DNA of 64,000 nucleotides from an uncultured Cellulophaga sp. GTDB lineage: Bacteria > Bacteroidota > Bacteroidia > Flavobacteriales > Flavobacteriaceae. This document shows, in pieces, positions 51,488-60,931 of this stretch (the first letter of the stretch is position 1; each line of letters begins with the position of its first letter). The stretch is from positions 248,001 through 312,000 of the forward strand of contig CANMEI010000001.1 of the NCBI GenBank assembly GCA_947496695.1. The letters are read 5' to 3'. The notes beneath the pieces are model-generated. The model was not told where the DNA came from. It worked only from the letters and a program-made list of their open reading frames with translations, and ran no database searches. Position numbers and translations under genes: made by a program.

Positions 51488-51618
51488 TTTACTTTTTACG
51501 CACCTTAAAAACAAAGTCTATCTACAATATGTATAATTTAAACAAAAGTAAGAATTTTCAGCTAATAATGAGTCTAAATTAAACAATTACAATAGTATTT
51601 TGTTACAAATAAAACTAT

Positions 51619-52131
51619 TTAATAAGGTCTTTTTAATTGTAACGTATACATAATTCCAAATGTTACCGTAGACCAATTAGCATCATCTACATTAATAGAA
51701 GTATATGAAAAGTTTATTTCTGTTTGCGCACTCATTAATATTCCTAATTGAGGTCTGAAATAAAAACCTCCATCATTACCATCATTTAAGCCAATTGCTT
51801 GACCCGCATTAACACCAAATGAAACCGAATTAGAAGGCCAAATACGTATTGATCCTGAAATAGGTAAAAATTGCACACTAGGAAAATCAATCAATAAATC
51901 TTGATTATCAAATTTTTCAGGAAAACCATGTATATAACCTACCATAATACCCAAGTCAAAAGTCTCATTTAATGCCCACATATGTCCAAAATCAGCACCA
52001 ACAACAACACCTACCGTATCGTTAAAGTCACCAAAAGGCAAACCTGCTTGAACCCCAAATTTCAATCCTTCTTGCCCGGAAGCTGTAATACCTGTTAATA
52101 CAAAAGCAAAGACTAATACTATTTTTTTCAT
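51619..52131 (-). CDS. outer-membrane beta-barrel protein
   Basis: Small outer-membrane protein, 170 aa. A signal peptide ends at about residue 20 (TGITASGQ). The mature part has eight amphipathic strand-like segments, including LKFGVQAGLPFGDF, GVVVGADFGHMWAL and a final VTFGIMYTLQLKRPY with a terminal aromatic, and fits an OmpX/OmpA-like eight-stranded barrel. No ligand or function can be assigned. Confidence 0.78.
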   Translation of the reverse strand: MKKIVLVFAFVLTGITASGQEGLKFGVQAGLPFGDFNDTVGVVVGADFGHMWALNETFDLGIMVGYIHGFPEKFDNQDLLIDFPSVQFLPISGSIRIWPSNSVSFGVNAGQAIGLNDGNDGGFYFRPQLGILMSAQTEINFSYTSINVDDANWSTVTFGIMYTLQLKRPY

Positions 52132-52540
52132 TCTATTTTTGGTTTAGTTGATTTATAAAGTAAATATAGCCTCTACAAGTAAATTCAAAATATTTTTGTT
52201 GTAAAACATAGTAAAAAGGTTGTAAGAATTTTAACCAAGCTGCTATTTAAAAGATAAAATAAGGTATTATAGAACAACCTTAAATTAGTTTTTCTTAAAT
52301 AAAAAAGTTAAATTAAACCTACCAATCTTATCAAAATAATGCCCCATACCGTATATAAAAATCTTTAGCCCTGTTTCTGTAGGACATTTTTATTACTAAA
52401 TACCATTTATCGACACTTTATTAATGGTTAACCTACAACTATAACTCATCATCAATTAAAAAAATAAAAACAATCATTTGTTTGTTATTTTTGTAGTCCA
52501 AATCTTACTTATTTATTTTAAGCATGTTAATTTGTTTACT
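52132..52540. other. intergenic region between divergent genes
   Basis: About 410 bp, AT-rich, without a gene. It holds a perfect -7 element TATTTTTG on the plus strand at 52486-52493 for the TPR kinase gene, and an 8-bp inverted repeat AAGGTTGT/ACAACCTT at 52216-52281 enclosing 50 bp. Nothing else was recognised. Confidence 0.5.
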
Positions 52541-54583
52541 ATGAAACATTTAAAAATATTATACTTCAAATTACTTATTTGTGCATTTTACTTACTTAAT
52601 ATAGGTATTATGAATGCACAAAATGTAAAAAAAGATAGTTTACAGAAAAAAATTCAAGAATTTAAATTAAAACCAAATTTTCAAAAAGATACTACATATA
52701 TAAATATGCTATATCACTACGGAAAAGATTTTGGGTATTACAATTTAGATAGTTTGTTACTGCTAGCAAATGAATCTCTTAAATTAAGCAAAGAAATTAA
52801 TTACACCAAAGGCGAAAGTCAAGGCTTAATAATTCTTGGCAACTACTATGCAGACAATAGTAAAAAAGAAAAAGCCCTAGAACTATTCATTGAAGCATTG
52901 TCTAAAGCAGAAGAAATAAACGATATAAAATTAATTTTAAGAGCAAAAAGCAGTTTAGCTATAGGGTACACCTATTTAGAAGATTACACTGAAGCTTTAA
53001 AACAATATTACAAAAGTATTGAAATTGCAAAAGAAAATAATGAAGATGCTTGGCTATCATCAATGTACATAAGCATAACCGTTATATACAGCATTCAAAA
53101 AGAATATAAAGAATGTATTTATTTTCTAACAAAGTCAATGGAATTAAATAAAAAAATTGGTAATGAAAGAATGACAGCTATAACACTTACCAATTTAACT
53201 TCTACTTATATAAACGATAATAACATAGAAAAGGCTAGCAAAACTATTGATGAGGCTATTCAAATTTTAGAAAAACTACAAATTGATGACTGGCTTACTT
53301 TCGCTTATGAATTAAAAGGAAATATTTATTTAGCAAAAGAAGATTATAAAAGTGCTTTAATCTGGTTTAAAAAAAGTGAAGTAAAATATGAACATATCGC
53401 TATAGAAAGATACAAAATACCATTATATAATGGTATAGCAAAAGCACACCTAGGCCTAAAAGAATATAAACAAACAGAAAAATATGCCTTAAACGCTCTT
53501 GCTTTAAGTAAAAAATTTGAATCTCTAGATCAACGTGACGATATTTTAAAAACCCTTTATTTACTTAAAAAAAACACTAATAAAACTGCAAAAGCATTAA
53601 TATATCTTGAGGAATTGAAAGCTATTTCAGATAGCATTAACATTAAAAACAACAAAAAGGAGCTAAGAATATTAAAGTCCAAATTTGCATTTGAGCAAGA
53701 AAAAGAAAAATATCTGCTTGAAAATGAAAAAAAAATAGCACAACAAAAAATCTATTTTTATGTAGCTTTAATTATTATCATAGCATTTTCTATGATCATC
53801 TTTATCTTAAAGAAAAATAATAAAACTAAAGAAAAGTTAAATAAAAAACTTACTCACAAAACCGAAGAACTTAAAAAGAATGAAACTTTTCTAAAAAATG
53901 CAAATGATACTAAATCAAAATTATTTTCAATTATTGCTCACGATTTAAAAGGACCTATAAACTCATTTAAAGGCATTTTTGAACTTTTAGAACTAGGTCA
54001 AATAAATACTGAAGAATTTATGAATTTAGCACCTAAATTAGGTGAGAATATGAATGGCATTTCATTTACACTAAATAACCTTCTTACTTGGGGACAAACA
54101 CAAGTAAACGGAATTGTAACTAATCCTGAAAATATAGATGTTAACAAAATAGCAACCCAAAATAAAAACTTACTATCAAAAATAGCGGAGCAAAAATCAA
54201 TAACGGTAATCAATAACATTTCAACATCTAGTTTCGCACTAGCTGACAAAGATCAAGTTAGTATTCTAATGAGAAACTTAATGAGTAATGCTCTAAAGTT
54301 CACTCCTAAGAATGGAACCATTACGATTGGAACAACTGATAATAACGATTGTTGGGAAATTTACATTAAAGATACAGGAATAGGATTGAGCAACGAGGCT
54401 TTATCTAAAATTTTTAAGACTAATGAAACCTTTACAACTTATGGTACAAATAACGAAAAAGGAACTGGATTAGGTTTACTTTTATGTAAAGAAATGGCTG
54501 AAAATAATAATGGAAAAATTAGAGTGGAGAGTACTTTAAATAAAGGTACCTGTTTCTATTTTACCTTACCAAAAGCTATATAA
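52541..54583 (+). CDS. TPR sensor histidine kinase
   Basis: Sensor kinase, 680 aa from the ATG at 52541. A TTG at 52478 lies upstream of the predicted -7 element and is excluded. Order: signal peptide (about 1-27, ending NAQ), periplasmic tetratricopeptide repeats (about 55-370, six or seven copies, as in YYADNSKKEKALELFIEAL), one membrane helix (about 404-424), coiled coil, His box SIIAHDLKGPINS (His467), N box NLMSNALKFTP and the G boxes DTGIGLS and GTGLGLLL. No receiver partner is adjacent, so it is an orphan kinase. The input probably involves a periplasmic protein partner. Confidence 0.9.
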   Translation: MKHLKILYFKLLICAFYLLNIGIMNAQNVKKDSLQKKIQEFKLKPNFQKDTTYINMLYHYGKDFGYYNLDSLLLLANESLKLSKEINYTKGESQGLIILGNYYADNSKKEKALELFIEALSKAEEINDIKLILRAKSSLAIGYTYLEDYTEALKQYYKSIEIAKENNEDAWLSSMYISITVIYSIQKEYKECIYFLTKSMELNKKIGNERMTAITLTNLTSTYINDNNIEKASKTIDEAIQILEKLQIDDWLTFAYELKGNIYLAKEDYKSALIWFKKSEVKYEHIAIERYKIPLYNGIAKAHLGLKEYKQTEKYALNALALSKKFESLDQRDDILKTLYLLKKNTNKTAKALIYLEELKAISDSINIKNNKKELRILKSKFAFEQEKEKYLLENEKKIAQQKIYFYVALIIIIAFSMIIFILKKNNKTKEKLNKKLTHKTEELKKNETFLKNANDTKSKLFSIIAHDLKGPINSFKGIFELLELGQINTEEFMNLAPKLGENMNGISFTLNNLLTWGQTQVNGIVTNPENIDVNKIATQNKNLLSKIAEQKSITVINNISTSSFALADKDQVSILMRNLMSNALKFTPKNGTITIGTTDNNDCWEIYIKDTGIGLSNEALSKIFKTNETFTTYGTNNEKGTGLGLLLCKEMAENNNGKIRVESTLNKGTCFYFTLPKAI

Positions 54584-54605
54584 ATTTAGCTTTTTTATAA
54601 AAACT

Positions 54606-54637
54606 AAAAAGCCTTCAACTTTCGTTGAAGGCTTTTG
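54606..54637. terminator. bidirectional terminator
   Basis: A strong stem, GCCTTCAAC/GTTGAAGGC (54611-54619 with 54624-54632), extended by A-T pairs, with a TTTC loop and T runs on both strands. It separates the TPR kinase gene from the convergent tRNA-Asp gene. Confidence 0.85.
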
Positions 54638-54641
54638 CTGT

Positions 54642-54718
54642 TGGCGGTCCGGACGGGACTCGAACCCGCGACCCCCTGCGTGACAGGCAGGTATTCTAAC
54701 CAACTGAACTACCGAACC
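54642..54718 (-). tRNA. tRNA-Asp (anticodon GUC), CCA encoded
   Basis: The minus strand folds as a standard tRNA: acceptor GGTTCGG with CCGGACC, discriminator G at 54645, D arm, anticodon stem CCTGC/GCAGG enclosing CTGTCAC with anticodon GTC, and T arm with GGTTCGAGTCCC. CCA is encoded at 54644-54642, unlike in the tRNA-Leu of this window. Confidence 0.95.
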
Positions 54719-54783
54719 GTTGCTTTTAGCGGTTGCAAATATAAGAAGCTTATTTGGTTCTGCAAACATTTTTGTAAAAAAAA

Positions 54784-55713
54784 TTAAATAAATTTTTGAC
54801 GCTCTGTCATGTATGTATTCATAATATCTGAAAAACAATTACTTACATTAATTTCAACATATTTAATTTTATATTGTGCACACTTCATTTTTAAATCATT
54901 TTTATATGTATTCAATATATTTTGATAATTTTCTTTTATTGAATCTGCATAAAGATTTATAGATTCTCCAGTTTCTACATCAATAAATTGCTTTGGCGTG
55001 TTTTCAAAATCAAAATCAACTTCATATTTCTTATCTAATAAATGAAACAATACTACCTCGTGCTTATTGTATTTTAAATGACGAAGCGCCTCAAATAATT
55101 TCTCATCTTCGGTGGTTGACTGAAACATATCGGTAAACAAAAAGATTAAACTTCTACGTTTTATTTTTTCTGCAATTTCATGTAAATACTTATAAGTTTT
55201 TGTCTCTTTTGAAGAAGAATTGTTTTTACAAACCTCATTTAGTTTTGAAAGTAACATTTGATGATGCCTCTCACTGCCTTTTTCTGGACTATAAAAACTA
55301 TAATCATCAGAATATATACTTAAACCTACAGCATCTCTCTGACGCTTTAAAACATTCATTAAAGTAGCTATTGCCAAAACACCAAAACCTATTTTATTTA
55401 AATTATCTAATTCTAAGTTTTTAATCTCAGGATAATACATAGAAGCTGAATTATCTAAAATCATATGACAACGAAGATTGGTTTCTTCTTCATACCTTTT
55501 CGTATAAAGCTTGTCTGTTTTTGCAAACATTTTCCAATCTATATGCTTTGTACTTTCACCATTATTATAAATTTTATGCTCTGCAAATTCTGCAGAAAAA
55601 CCATGAAAAGGACTTTTGTGAATACCACTAATAAAACCCTCTACTACTTGATTTGCTAAGAGTTCTAAATTATGAAACAATGACGCTTTATGTAATTCTG
55701 ATTGTATATTCAT
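54784..55713 (-). CDS. DUF58 (vWA-like) protein
   Basis: DUF58-family protein, 309 aa from the ATG at 55713; an upstream start at 55749 adds only a non-conserved stretch. The DUF58 core is GFSAEFAEHKIYNNGESTKHIDWKMFAKTDKLY followed by ILDNSASM, a MIDAS-like metal site of the von Willebrand A fold. Such proteins normally sit beside a MoxR AAA+ ATPase and BatA/B, but none is in this window, so it is a stand-alone member. Function: probably a chaperone-like partner in protein complex assembly, based on the family. Confidence 0.85.
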   Translation of the reverse strand: MNIQSELHKASLFHNLELLANQVVEGFISGIHKSPFHGFSAEFAEHKIYNNGESTKHIDWKMFAKTDKLYTKRYEEETNLRCHMILDNSASMYYPEIKNLELDNLNKIGFGVLAIATLMNVLKRQRDAVGLSIYSDDYSFYSPEKGSERHHQMLLSKLNEVCKNNSSSKETKTYKYLHEIAEKIKRRSLIFLFTDMFQSTTEDEKLFEALRHLKYNKHEVVLFHLLDKKYEVDFDFENTPKQFIDVETGESINLYADSIKENYQNILNTYKNDLKMKCAQYKIKYVEINVSNCFSDIMNTYMTERQKFI

Positions 55714-55797
55714 GATTTTAAAGGTAGTTATAATAACAAATAAATTCAATTCCTAAGCACTACACAATAATTTGTTTTTAAAGTTTCTATAAAACAA

Positions 55798-55825
55798 AAA
55801 AGGTCTGACTTTCGCCAAACCTTTT
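55798..55825 (-). terminator. terminator of trxA
   Basis: On the minus strand a 12-bp stem with two G-U pairs (55825-55814 with 55809-55798) closed by a GAAA loop and followed by a T run, 24 bp after the trxA stop. Confidence 0.8.
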
Positions 55826-55848
55826 CTTATATTAAAAAATATGAATTC

Positions 55849-56166
55849 TTACATTGCTGCTTCAATAGCATCAGTATAAACTTTTTTAGGAGAAACACCT
55901 ACTTGACGGCTTACAATTTCTCCTCCTTTAAATACTAATACTGTAGGAATATTACGCACACCATACTTAGCTGCAAATTCTTGATTAGCATCAACATCTA
56001 CTTTACCAACTACGGCTTTACCTTCATATTCTGTACTAACTTCGTCAATAATTGGTCCTACCATTCTACATGGTCCACACCATGCTGCCCAAAAATCAAC
56101 TACTACTGGTTTATCACTTTTTAAGACTACTTCATCAAAAGTTGCGTCTGTTATCTCTAATGCCAT
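55849..56166 (-). CDS. trxA: thioredoxin
   Basis: Thioredoxin, 105 aa, the general cytoplasmic dithiol reductant. The active site FWAAWCGPCRM (Cys30, Cys33), the buried Asp (VVVDFW, Asp24) and the cis-Pro loop RNIPTV are all present, and the length is standard. A perfect -7 element TAAATTTG lies at 56196-56189 on the minus strand, about 23 bp upstream of the ATG. Confidence 0.95.
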   Translation of the reverse strand: MALEITDATFDEVVLKSDKPVVVDFWAAWCGPCRMVGPIIDEVSTEYEGKAVVGKVDVDANQEFAAKYGVRNIPTVLVFKGGEIVSRQVGVSPKKVYTDAIEAAM

Positions 56167-56188
56167 CTTTTTATATTTTAATATTATG

Positions 56189-56196
56189 CAAATTTA
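56189..56196 (-). promoter_or_regulatory. -7 element of trxA
   Basis: TAAATTTG on the minus strand matches TAnnTTTG. No convincing -33 element was found at the usual spacing. Confidence 0.5.
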
Positions 56197-56268
56197 GTCA
56201 AATAATATTCTATTTCCTTACAAACGCAATATACGATTTAGCTATTGTGTTATCAATAAATTTTATAC

Positions 56269-59200
56269 CTAATTTAACTTAAAAAGTACTTCTTGCTCTT
56301 CTAATCGTTGCAATAACTCGCTGGTTATTTGCACTTTTTGCTTTCTACTTACCAAATTTACTTTAATTTCTTCTGTCATTTCATAAACAATAAAGCTCAA
56401 AGAATGTTCCCCATTATGTGATGCAATAGTCTCTTTTAAAGCATAGACACTTTCTTCTTTTAAATCATTTATATTTAAATTAATAGTTAACTTTTTTGCG
56501 TAAGTCTCCATAACATCTTGTAACAACATAAAGCTATTAAATTGCATTCTAGGGTCTCCTTTTTTACCCGTTTCACGATTTACCCAACCTTCACGAACAA
56601 ATACTTTTACATACGCAAAACTATTGATCATTAGAAAATGACGAAATTTTAAATATTCTTCACCAAATATTCTAAAATCGAAAGATTCTGTATAATCTTC
56701 CATGGTAAACATTGCCCAACCTTTCCCATTTTTTGATACACGATGTTGCACATCAGTAATTACACCCGCAAATGACACCTCTCTATTAACAATTGTTTCT
56801 AATTCATTTAAATTTGATAAACTAGCATTACAAAACGCCTTTACTTCTGATTTAAAATCATCTAACGGATGACCAGATATATAAATACCTACCACTTCTT
56901 TTTCTCGTCGTAATTTTTCCATGGTTCCCCATTCTTCACATGGTGGAACAACTGGCTCAGGTATTTGCACCTCACTAGCATCGCCAAAAAGACTCACTTG
57001 ACTAGAGTTTTCATTTTCTTGAGATTTTGCACCATATTTTACAGCTTTTTCTAAGAATGTAATTCCGTCGCCTTCATCTGCAAAATATTGTGCCCTATGA
57101 GTATTTCCAAAGGAATCAAAACCCCCTGCAACCGCTAAATTTTCAAAAGCTTTTTTATTTGCTGCCCTCAAATCTATTCGCTTTGCTAAATCAAAAACAG
57201 ATTTAAAATACCCTTCTTTTTTTCTATTTTCCACAATAGTTTCAACGGCTCCACGGCCAACTCCTTTAACCGCTCCCATTCCAAAACGAACAGCTCCCCT
57301 ATCATTAACCGCAAACTTATAGTATGATTCGTTTACATCTGGACCTAAAACCTCTAAGCCCATACGTTTACATTCTTCCATAAAAAAGGTAACCGATTTT
57401 ATATCGTTCATATTATTAGAAAGTACTGCCGCCATATATTCCGCAGGGTAATGCGCTTTACAATATGCAGTTTGATAAGCAATCCATGCATAACATGTAG
57501 AATGTGATTTATTAAAGGCATAAGCTGCAAATGCTTCCCAATCTTTCCAAATTTTCTCTAATTTATCAACTGCATGACCTTTTGCTGAAGCTTGCTCAAT
57601 AAATTTAGGTTTCATTTTATCAAGTACATGCTTCTGCTTTTTACCCATTGCTTTACGCAAAACATCGGCTTCACCTTTGGTAAAATCGGCTAATTTTTGC
57701 GACAAAAGCATCACTTGCTCTTGATATACCGTAATCCCATAGGTTTCCGCTAAATATTCTTCGCAGGCATCTAAATCATAAATAATTTCTTCAGTACCAT
57801 GTTTACGAGCAATAAAACTTGGTATATATTCCATTGGACCAGGTCGGTACAAGGCGTTCATTGCAATTAAATCGGCAAAAACAGTTGGTTTTAAAGATCT
57901 CATATGTTTTTGCATTCCTGGAGATTCATATTGGAAAACCCCTACTGTTTCTCCACGCTGGAAAAGTTCGTATGTTTTTAAATCATCTAACGGAAAATTC
58001 TCTGGATCTAATTCAACACCATGTTTTGCTTTTACAATCTTAACAGTATCTTTAATTAGGGTTAATGTTTTTAATCCCAAGAAATCCATTTTTAATAAGC
58101 CCGCATCTTCTACTACCGAGTTATCAAACTGCGTACAGTACATTTCAGAATCTTTCGCCAATGCAACTGGAACGAACTTAGTAATATCATCTGGAGTAAT
58201 AATTACACCACAAGCATGAATACCTGTATTACGAACAGACCCTTCTAAAATATAAGCCTGATTTAAGGTTTCAGCTTCTAAATCATCACCTTCAGAGATT
58301 GCCAATAACTCATTAACTTTTATAAGTTCTTCACTATTGAATTTACTTTTTAATATTTTTTCATCAACCCCTATAATCTTTTTTAATTTAGACATATTAG
58401 GAATCAACTTTGCCATTCTATCAGCATCACCCAATGGTAAATCTAAGGCCCTAGCCGTATCACGAATAGATGATTTTGCTGCCATAGTACCATATGTGAT
58501 AATTTGTGCCACTTGATTTGAACCATATTTATCAATTACATAATCCATTACTCGACCACGGCCTTCATCATCAAAATCAATATCAATATCGGGCATACTT
58601 ACACGATCTGGATTTAAGAAACGCTCAAAAAGTAAATCATACTTAATAGGATCTAGATTTGTAATCCATAAGCAATAAGCAACTGCAGATCCCGCTGCAG
58701 AACCCCTTCCTGGACCAACTGATACATCCATCTTACGTGCTGCACGAATAAAATCTTCAACAATTAAAAAATATCCTGGATACCCAGTTTTTTCAATTAC
58801 TTGAAGCTCAAAATCTAATCGTTCATCAATTTCAGGTGTAATTTCACCATAACGTATTTTCGCACCTTCATAAGTAATATGACGCAAAAATTTATTTTCA
58901 CCACGTTTTCCTCCATCAAGCTTATCTTCTTCAAACTGAAATTCTTCAGGAATATCAAAGGCTGGTAATAAAACATCACGAGCAAGTGTAAAAGTTTCAA
59001 CCTTATCAACCACCTCTTGAATATTAATAATCGCCTCGGGAATATCTTTAAAAAGCTCCTTCATTTCATCAGAAGATTTAAAATAATATTCTTGATTAGG
59101 CAACCCATAACGATAACCACGTCCACGACCTATAGGTGTCGCTTGTTTTTCACCATCTTTTACACACAACAAAATGTCATGTGCATGAGCATTTTCTTTT

Positions 59201-60705
59201 TCCGCATAATAGGTATTATTTGTAGCTACTAATTTTACTTGATGCTTTTTAGCAAACTGAATCAAGACTTGATTTACACGATCTTCATCTTCTTGACCGT
59301 GACGCATTAATTCTATATATAAATCGTCACCAAAAGTAGCTTTCCACCAAATAAGTGCTTCTTCTGCCTGTTTTTCACCTACATTTAAAACCTTACTGGG
59401 CACTTCTCCATACAAGTTACCCGTAAGAACAATAATATCTTCTTTGTATTGTTCAATTACTTTTTTATCAATACGAGGCACATAATATTTACCACTAACA
59501 AAGGCTATTGATGACATTTTAGCCAAGTTCAAATATCCTTTTTTTGTTTTGGCTATCATTACAATTTGATACCCATTATCTTTTTGAGATTTATTGGTAT
59601 GATCTTCACAAACCTGAAATTCACAACCAATCATAGGTGTAATTTCAAGTTCGGGTTCTGGCAATTCAACTAAAGGTTCCTCTCCTTCAGCCAAAGTTCC
59701 GTTTTGGGTTGCTTCAAAACGCTTTAAATTTTCTTCATTACGAGAAACAACTCCTTTATTATGATTAATTACACCATTAACAAAATGAAAAGCCCCCATC
59801 ATGTTTGCATGATCAGTTAATGCCACAGCAGGCATTTTTGCTTTTGCCGTCGCACTAATTAATGCAGGAATACTTATAGTAGATTGTAGAATAGAAAACT
59901 GAGAGTGATTATGTAAATGTGCGAAATTTGCATTTTCAAGTGTAGCTAAATTTTCTTCTATTTCTTCTTCAGAGACACCTCCGGTATCTTTAGCCCAAAG
60001 TGCATCAGCTATTTTTTTTGATGCTTTTTTTAGATTAATATGCTTTAAGCCGATTAACTGAATTTCTTGCGGATTAGCTTCTGAGAAATTCTTAAAATAA
60101 TCTGGTTGTACATCTAACTGTTCTACAGTATATTGTTCCTTACGTATAAGCTCTAAAAAACATCGCGTAGTTGCCTCAACATCGGCAGTTGCATTATGCG
60201 CTTCACCAAAAGGCTCTCCAAATAAAAATTGATGCAATTCGGTAAGTGTTGGTAACTTAAACTTACCCCCACGGCCACCAGGAATTTGACATAACTGAGC
60301 TGTGTGCTCTGTACAAGTATCTAAAACAGGTAAATCTTGTAATGGATTTTCAACACTTAAGCGATGAAATTCGGCCCCCATAATATTGACATCAAAACCA
60401 ACATTCTGACCTACAATAAATTTTGTTTTAGTCATTACAGTATTAAACTTTTCTAAAACCTCAGCTAAAGAAACACCATCTTGTGTTGCTAGTTCTGTAG
60501 AAATACCGTGTATTTGTTCTGCATCATACGGAATATTAAAACCATCAGGTTTTATCAAATAATCTTGATGCTCAATAATATTACCCATAGCATCATGCAA
60601 CTGCCATGCGATTTGTATACAACGTGGCCAATTATCTGTATCTGTAATGGGAGCATCCCAACGTTTTGGCAATCCAGTAGTTTCAGTATCAAAAATTAGG
60701 TACAT
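56269..60705 (-). CDS. dnaE: DNA polymerase III alpha with fused N-terminal exonuclease
   Basis: Replicative DNA polymerase, 1478 aa, against about 1160 for E. coli DnaE. Residues 1-185 form a DnaQ-like DEDDh exonuclease: FDTETTG (Asp6, Glu8), NVGFD (near 101-105), and HNATADVEATT (His170, Asp175), so all catalytic residues are present. A linker follows, then the PHP domain (about 262-400, HLHNHSQFS and LTDHAN), palm with PDIDIDFDD (705-713), thumb, fingers, tandem HhH and an OB fold near the C-terminus (VSFAGVITDVQHRVSKNGKGWAMFTMEDY). Proofreading is thus likely on the same chain. This fusion occurs in Bacteroidota. Confidence 0.95.
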   Translation of the reverse strand: MYLIFDTETTGLPKRWDAPITDTDNWPRCIQIAWQLHDAMGNIIEHQDYLIKPDGFNIPYDAEQIHGISTELATQDGVSLAEVLEKFNTVMTKTKFIVGQNVGFDVNIMGAEFHRLSVENPLQDLPVLDTCTEHTAQLCQIPGGRGGKFKLPTLTELHQFLFGEPFGEAHNATADVEATTRCFLELIRKEQYTVEQLDVQPDYFKNFSEANPQEIQLIGLKHINLKKASKKIADALWAKDTGGVSEEEIEENLATLENANFAHLHNHSQFSILQSTISIPALISATAKAKMPAVALTDHANMMGAFHFVNGVINHNKGVVSRNEENLKRFEATQNGTLAEGEEPLVELPEPELEITPMIGCEFQVCEDHTNKSQKDNGYQIVMIAKTKKGYLNLAKMSSIAFVSGKYYVPRIDKKVIEQYKEDIIVLTGNLYGEVPSKVLNVGEKQAEEALIWWKATFGDDLYIELMRHGQEDEDRVNQVLIQFAKKHQVKLVATNNTYYAEKENAHAHDILLCVKDGEKQATPIGRGRGYRYGLPNQEYYFKSSDEMKELFKDIPEAIINIQEVVDKVETFTLARDVLLPAFDIPEEFQFEEDKLDGGKRGENKFLRHITYEGAKIRYGEITPEIDERLDFELQVIEKTGYPGYFLIVEDFIRAARKMDVSVGPGRGSAAGSAVAYCLWITNLDPIKYDLLFERFLNPDRVSMPDIDIDFDDEGRGRVMDYVIDKYGSNQVAQIITYGTMAAKSSIRDTARALDLPLGDADRMAKLIPNMSKLKKIIGVDEKILKSKFNSEELIKVNELLAISEGDDLEAETLNQAYILEGSVRNTGIHACGVIITPDDITKFVPVALAKDSEMYCTQFDNSVVEDAGLLKMDFLGLKTLTLIKDTVKIVKAKHGVELDPENFPLDDLKTYELFQRGETVGVFQYESPGMQKHMRSLKPTVFADLIAMNALYRPGPMEYIPSFIARKHGTEEIIYDLDACEEYLAETYGITVYQEQVMLLSQKLADFTKGEADVLRKAMGKKQKHVLDKMKPKFIEQASAKGHAVDKLEKIWKDWEAFAAYAFNKSHSTCYAWIAYQTAYCKAHYPAEYMAAVLSNNMNDIKSVTFFMEECKRMGLEVLGPDVNESYYKFAVNDRGAVRFGMGAVKGVGRGAVETIVENRKKEGYFKSVFDLAKRIDLRAANKKAFENLAVAGGFDSFGNTHRAQYFADEGDGITFLEKAVKYGAKSQENENSSQVSLFGDASEVQIPEPVVPPCEEWGTMEKLRREKEVVGIYISGHPLDDFKSEVKAFCNASLSNLNELETIVNREVSFAGVITDVQHRVSKNGKGWAMFTMEDYTESFDFRIFGEEYLKFRHFLMINSFAYVKVFVREGWVNRETGKKGDPRMQFNSFMLLQDVMETYAKKLTINLNINDLKEESVYALKETIASHNGEHSLSFIVYEMTEEIKVNLVSRKQKVQITSELLQRLEEQEVLFKLN

Positions 60706-60830
60706 AGTAGGTGTTTAACTGTCAAAAAAAGTAGCTTGTAAAAATAATGAAATACACCCTTTATTTAAAGTAGTTTTCTAAGTAGTTATTAACTATAATT
60801 ATTGCTTATAAATAAGTGTAAAAAAACATG

Positions 60831-60860
60831 TTGTAGTTTTATTAAAAAAGATTATATTTG
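60831..60860 (+). promoter_or_regulatory. promoter of rpsP-rimM
   Basis: TTG at 60831-60833, a 19-bp spacer and the perfect -7 element TATATTTG at 60853-60860. This is the best match to the Bacteroidota promoter consensus in the window and suits a strongly expressed ribosomal gene. Confidence 0.8.
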
Positions 60861-60866
60861 CACCCG

Positions 60867-60916
60867 ATTTGCAATAAGCAAATTAAATGAATTAATAATC
60901 AAGGGTCGGGCACCCT
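60867..60916 (+). promoter_or_regulatory. structured leader of rpsP
   Basis: Two small hairpins lie in the leader of about 65 nt: ATTTGC-N5-GCAAAT at 60867-60883 and AGGGT-CGGGC-ACCCT at 60902-60916, the latter 15 bp before the ATG. They could mediate translational control; a known S16 leader motif was not recognised. Confidence 0.4.
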
Positions 60917-60931
60917 ACAAATTAATGTGAT

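Noticed and set aside
52216..52281. AAGGTTGT/ACAACCTT inverted repeat as a small RNA or terminator
   Set aside because: The 50-bp loop has no stable inner structure and no promoter was found for it.
54566..54838. Open frame of 90 codons on the minus strand
   Set aside because: It runs straight through the tRNA-Asp gene and a terminator; not a gene.
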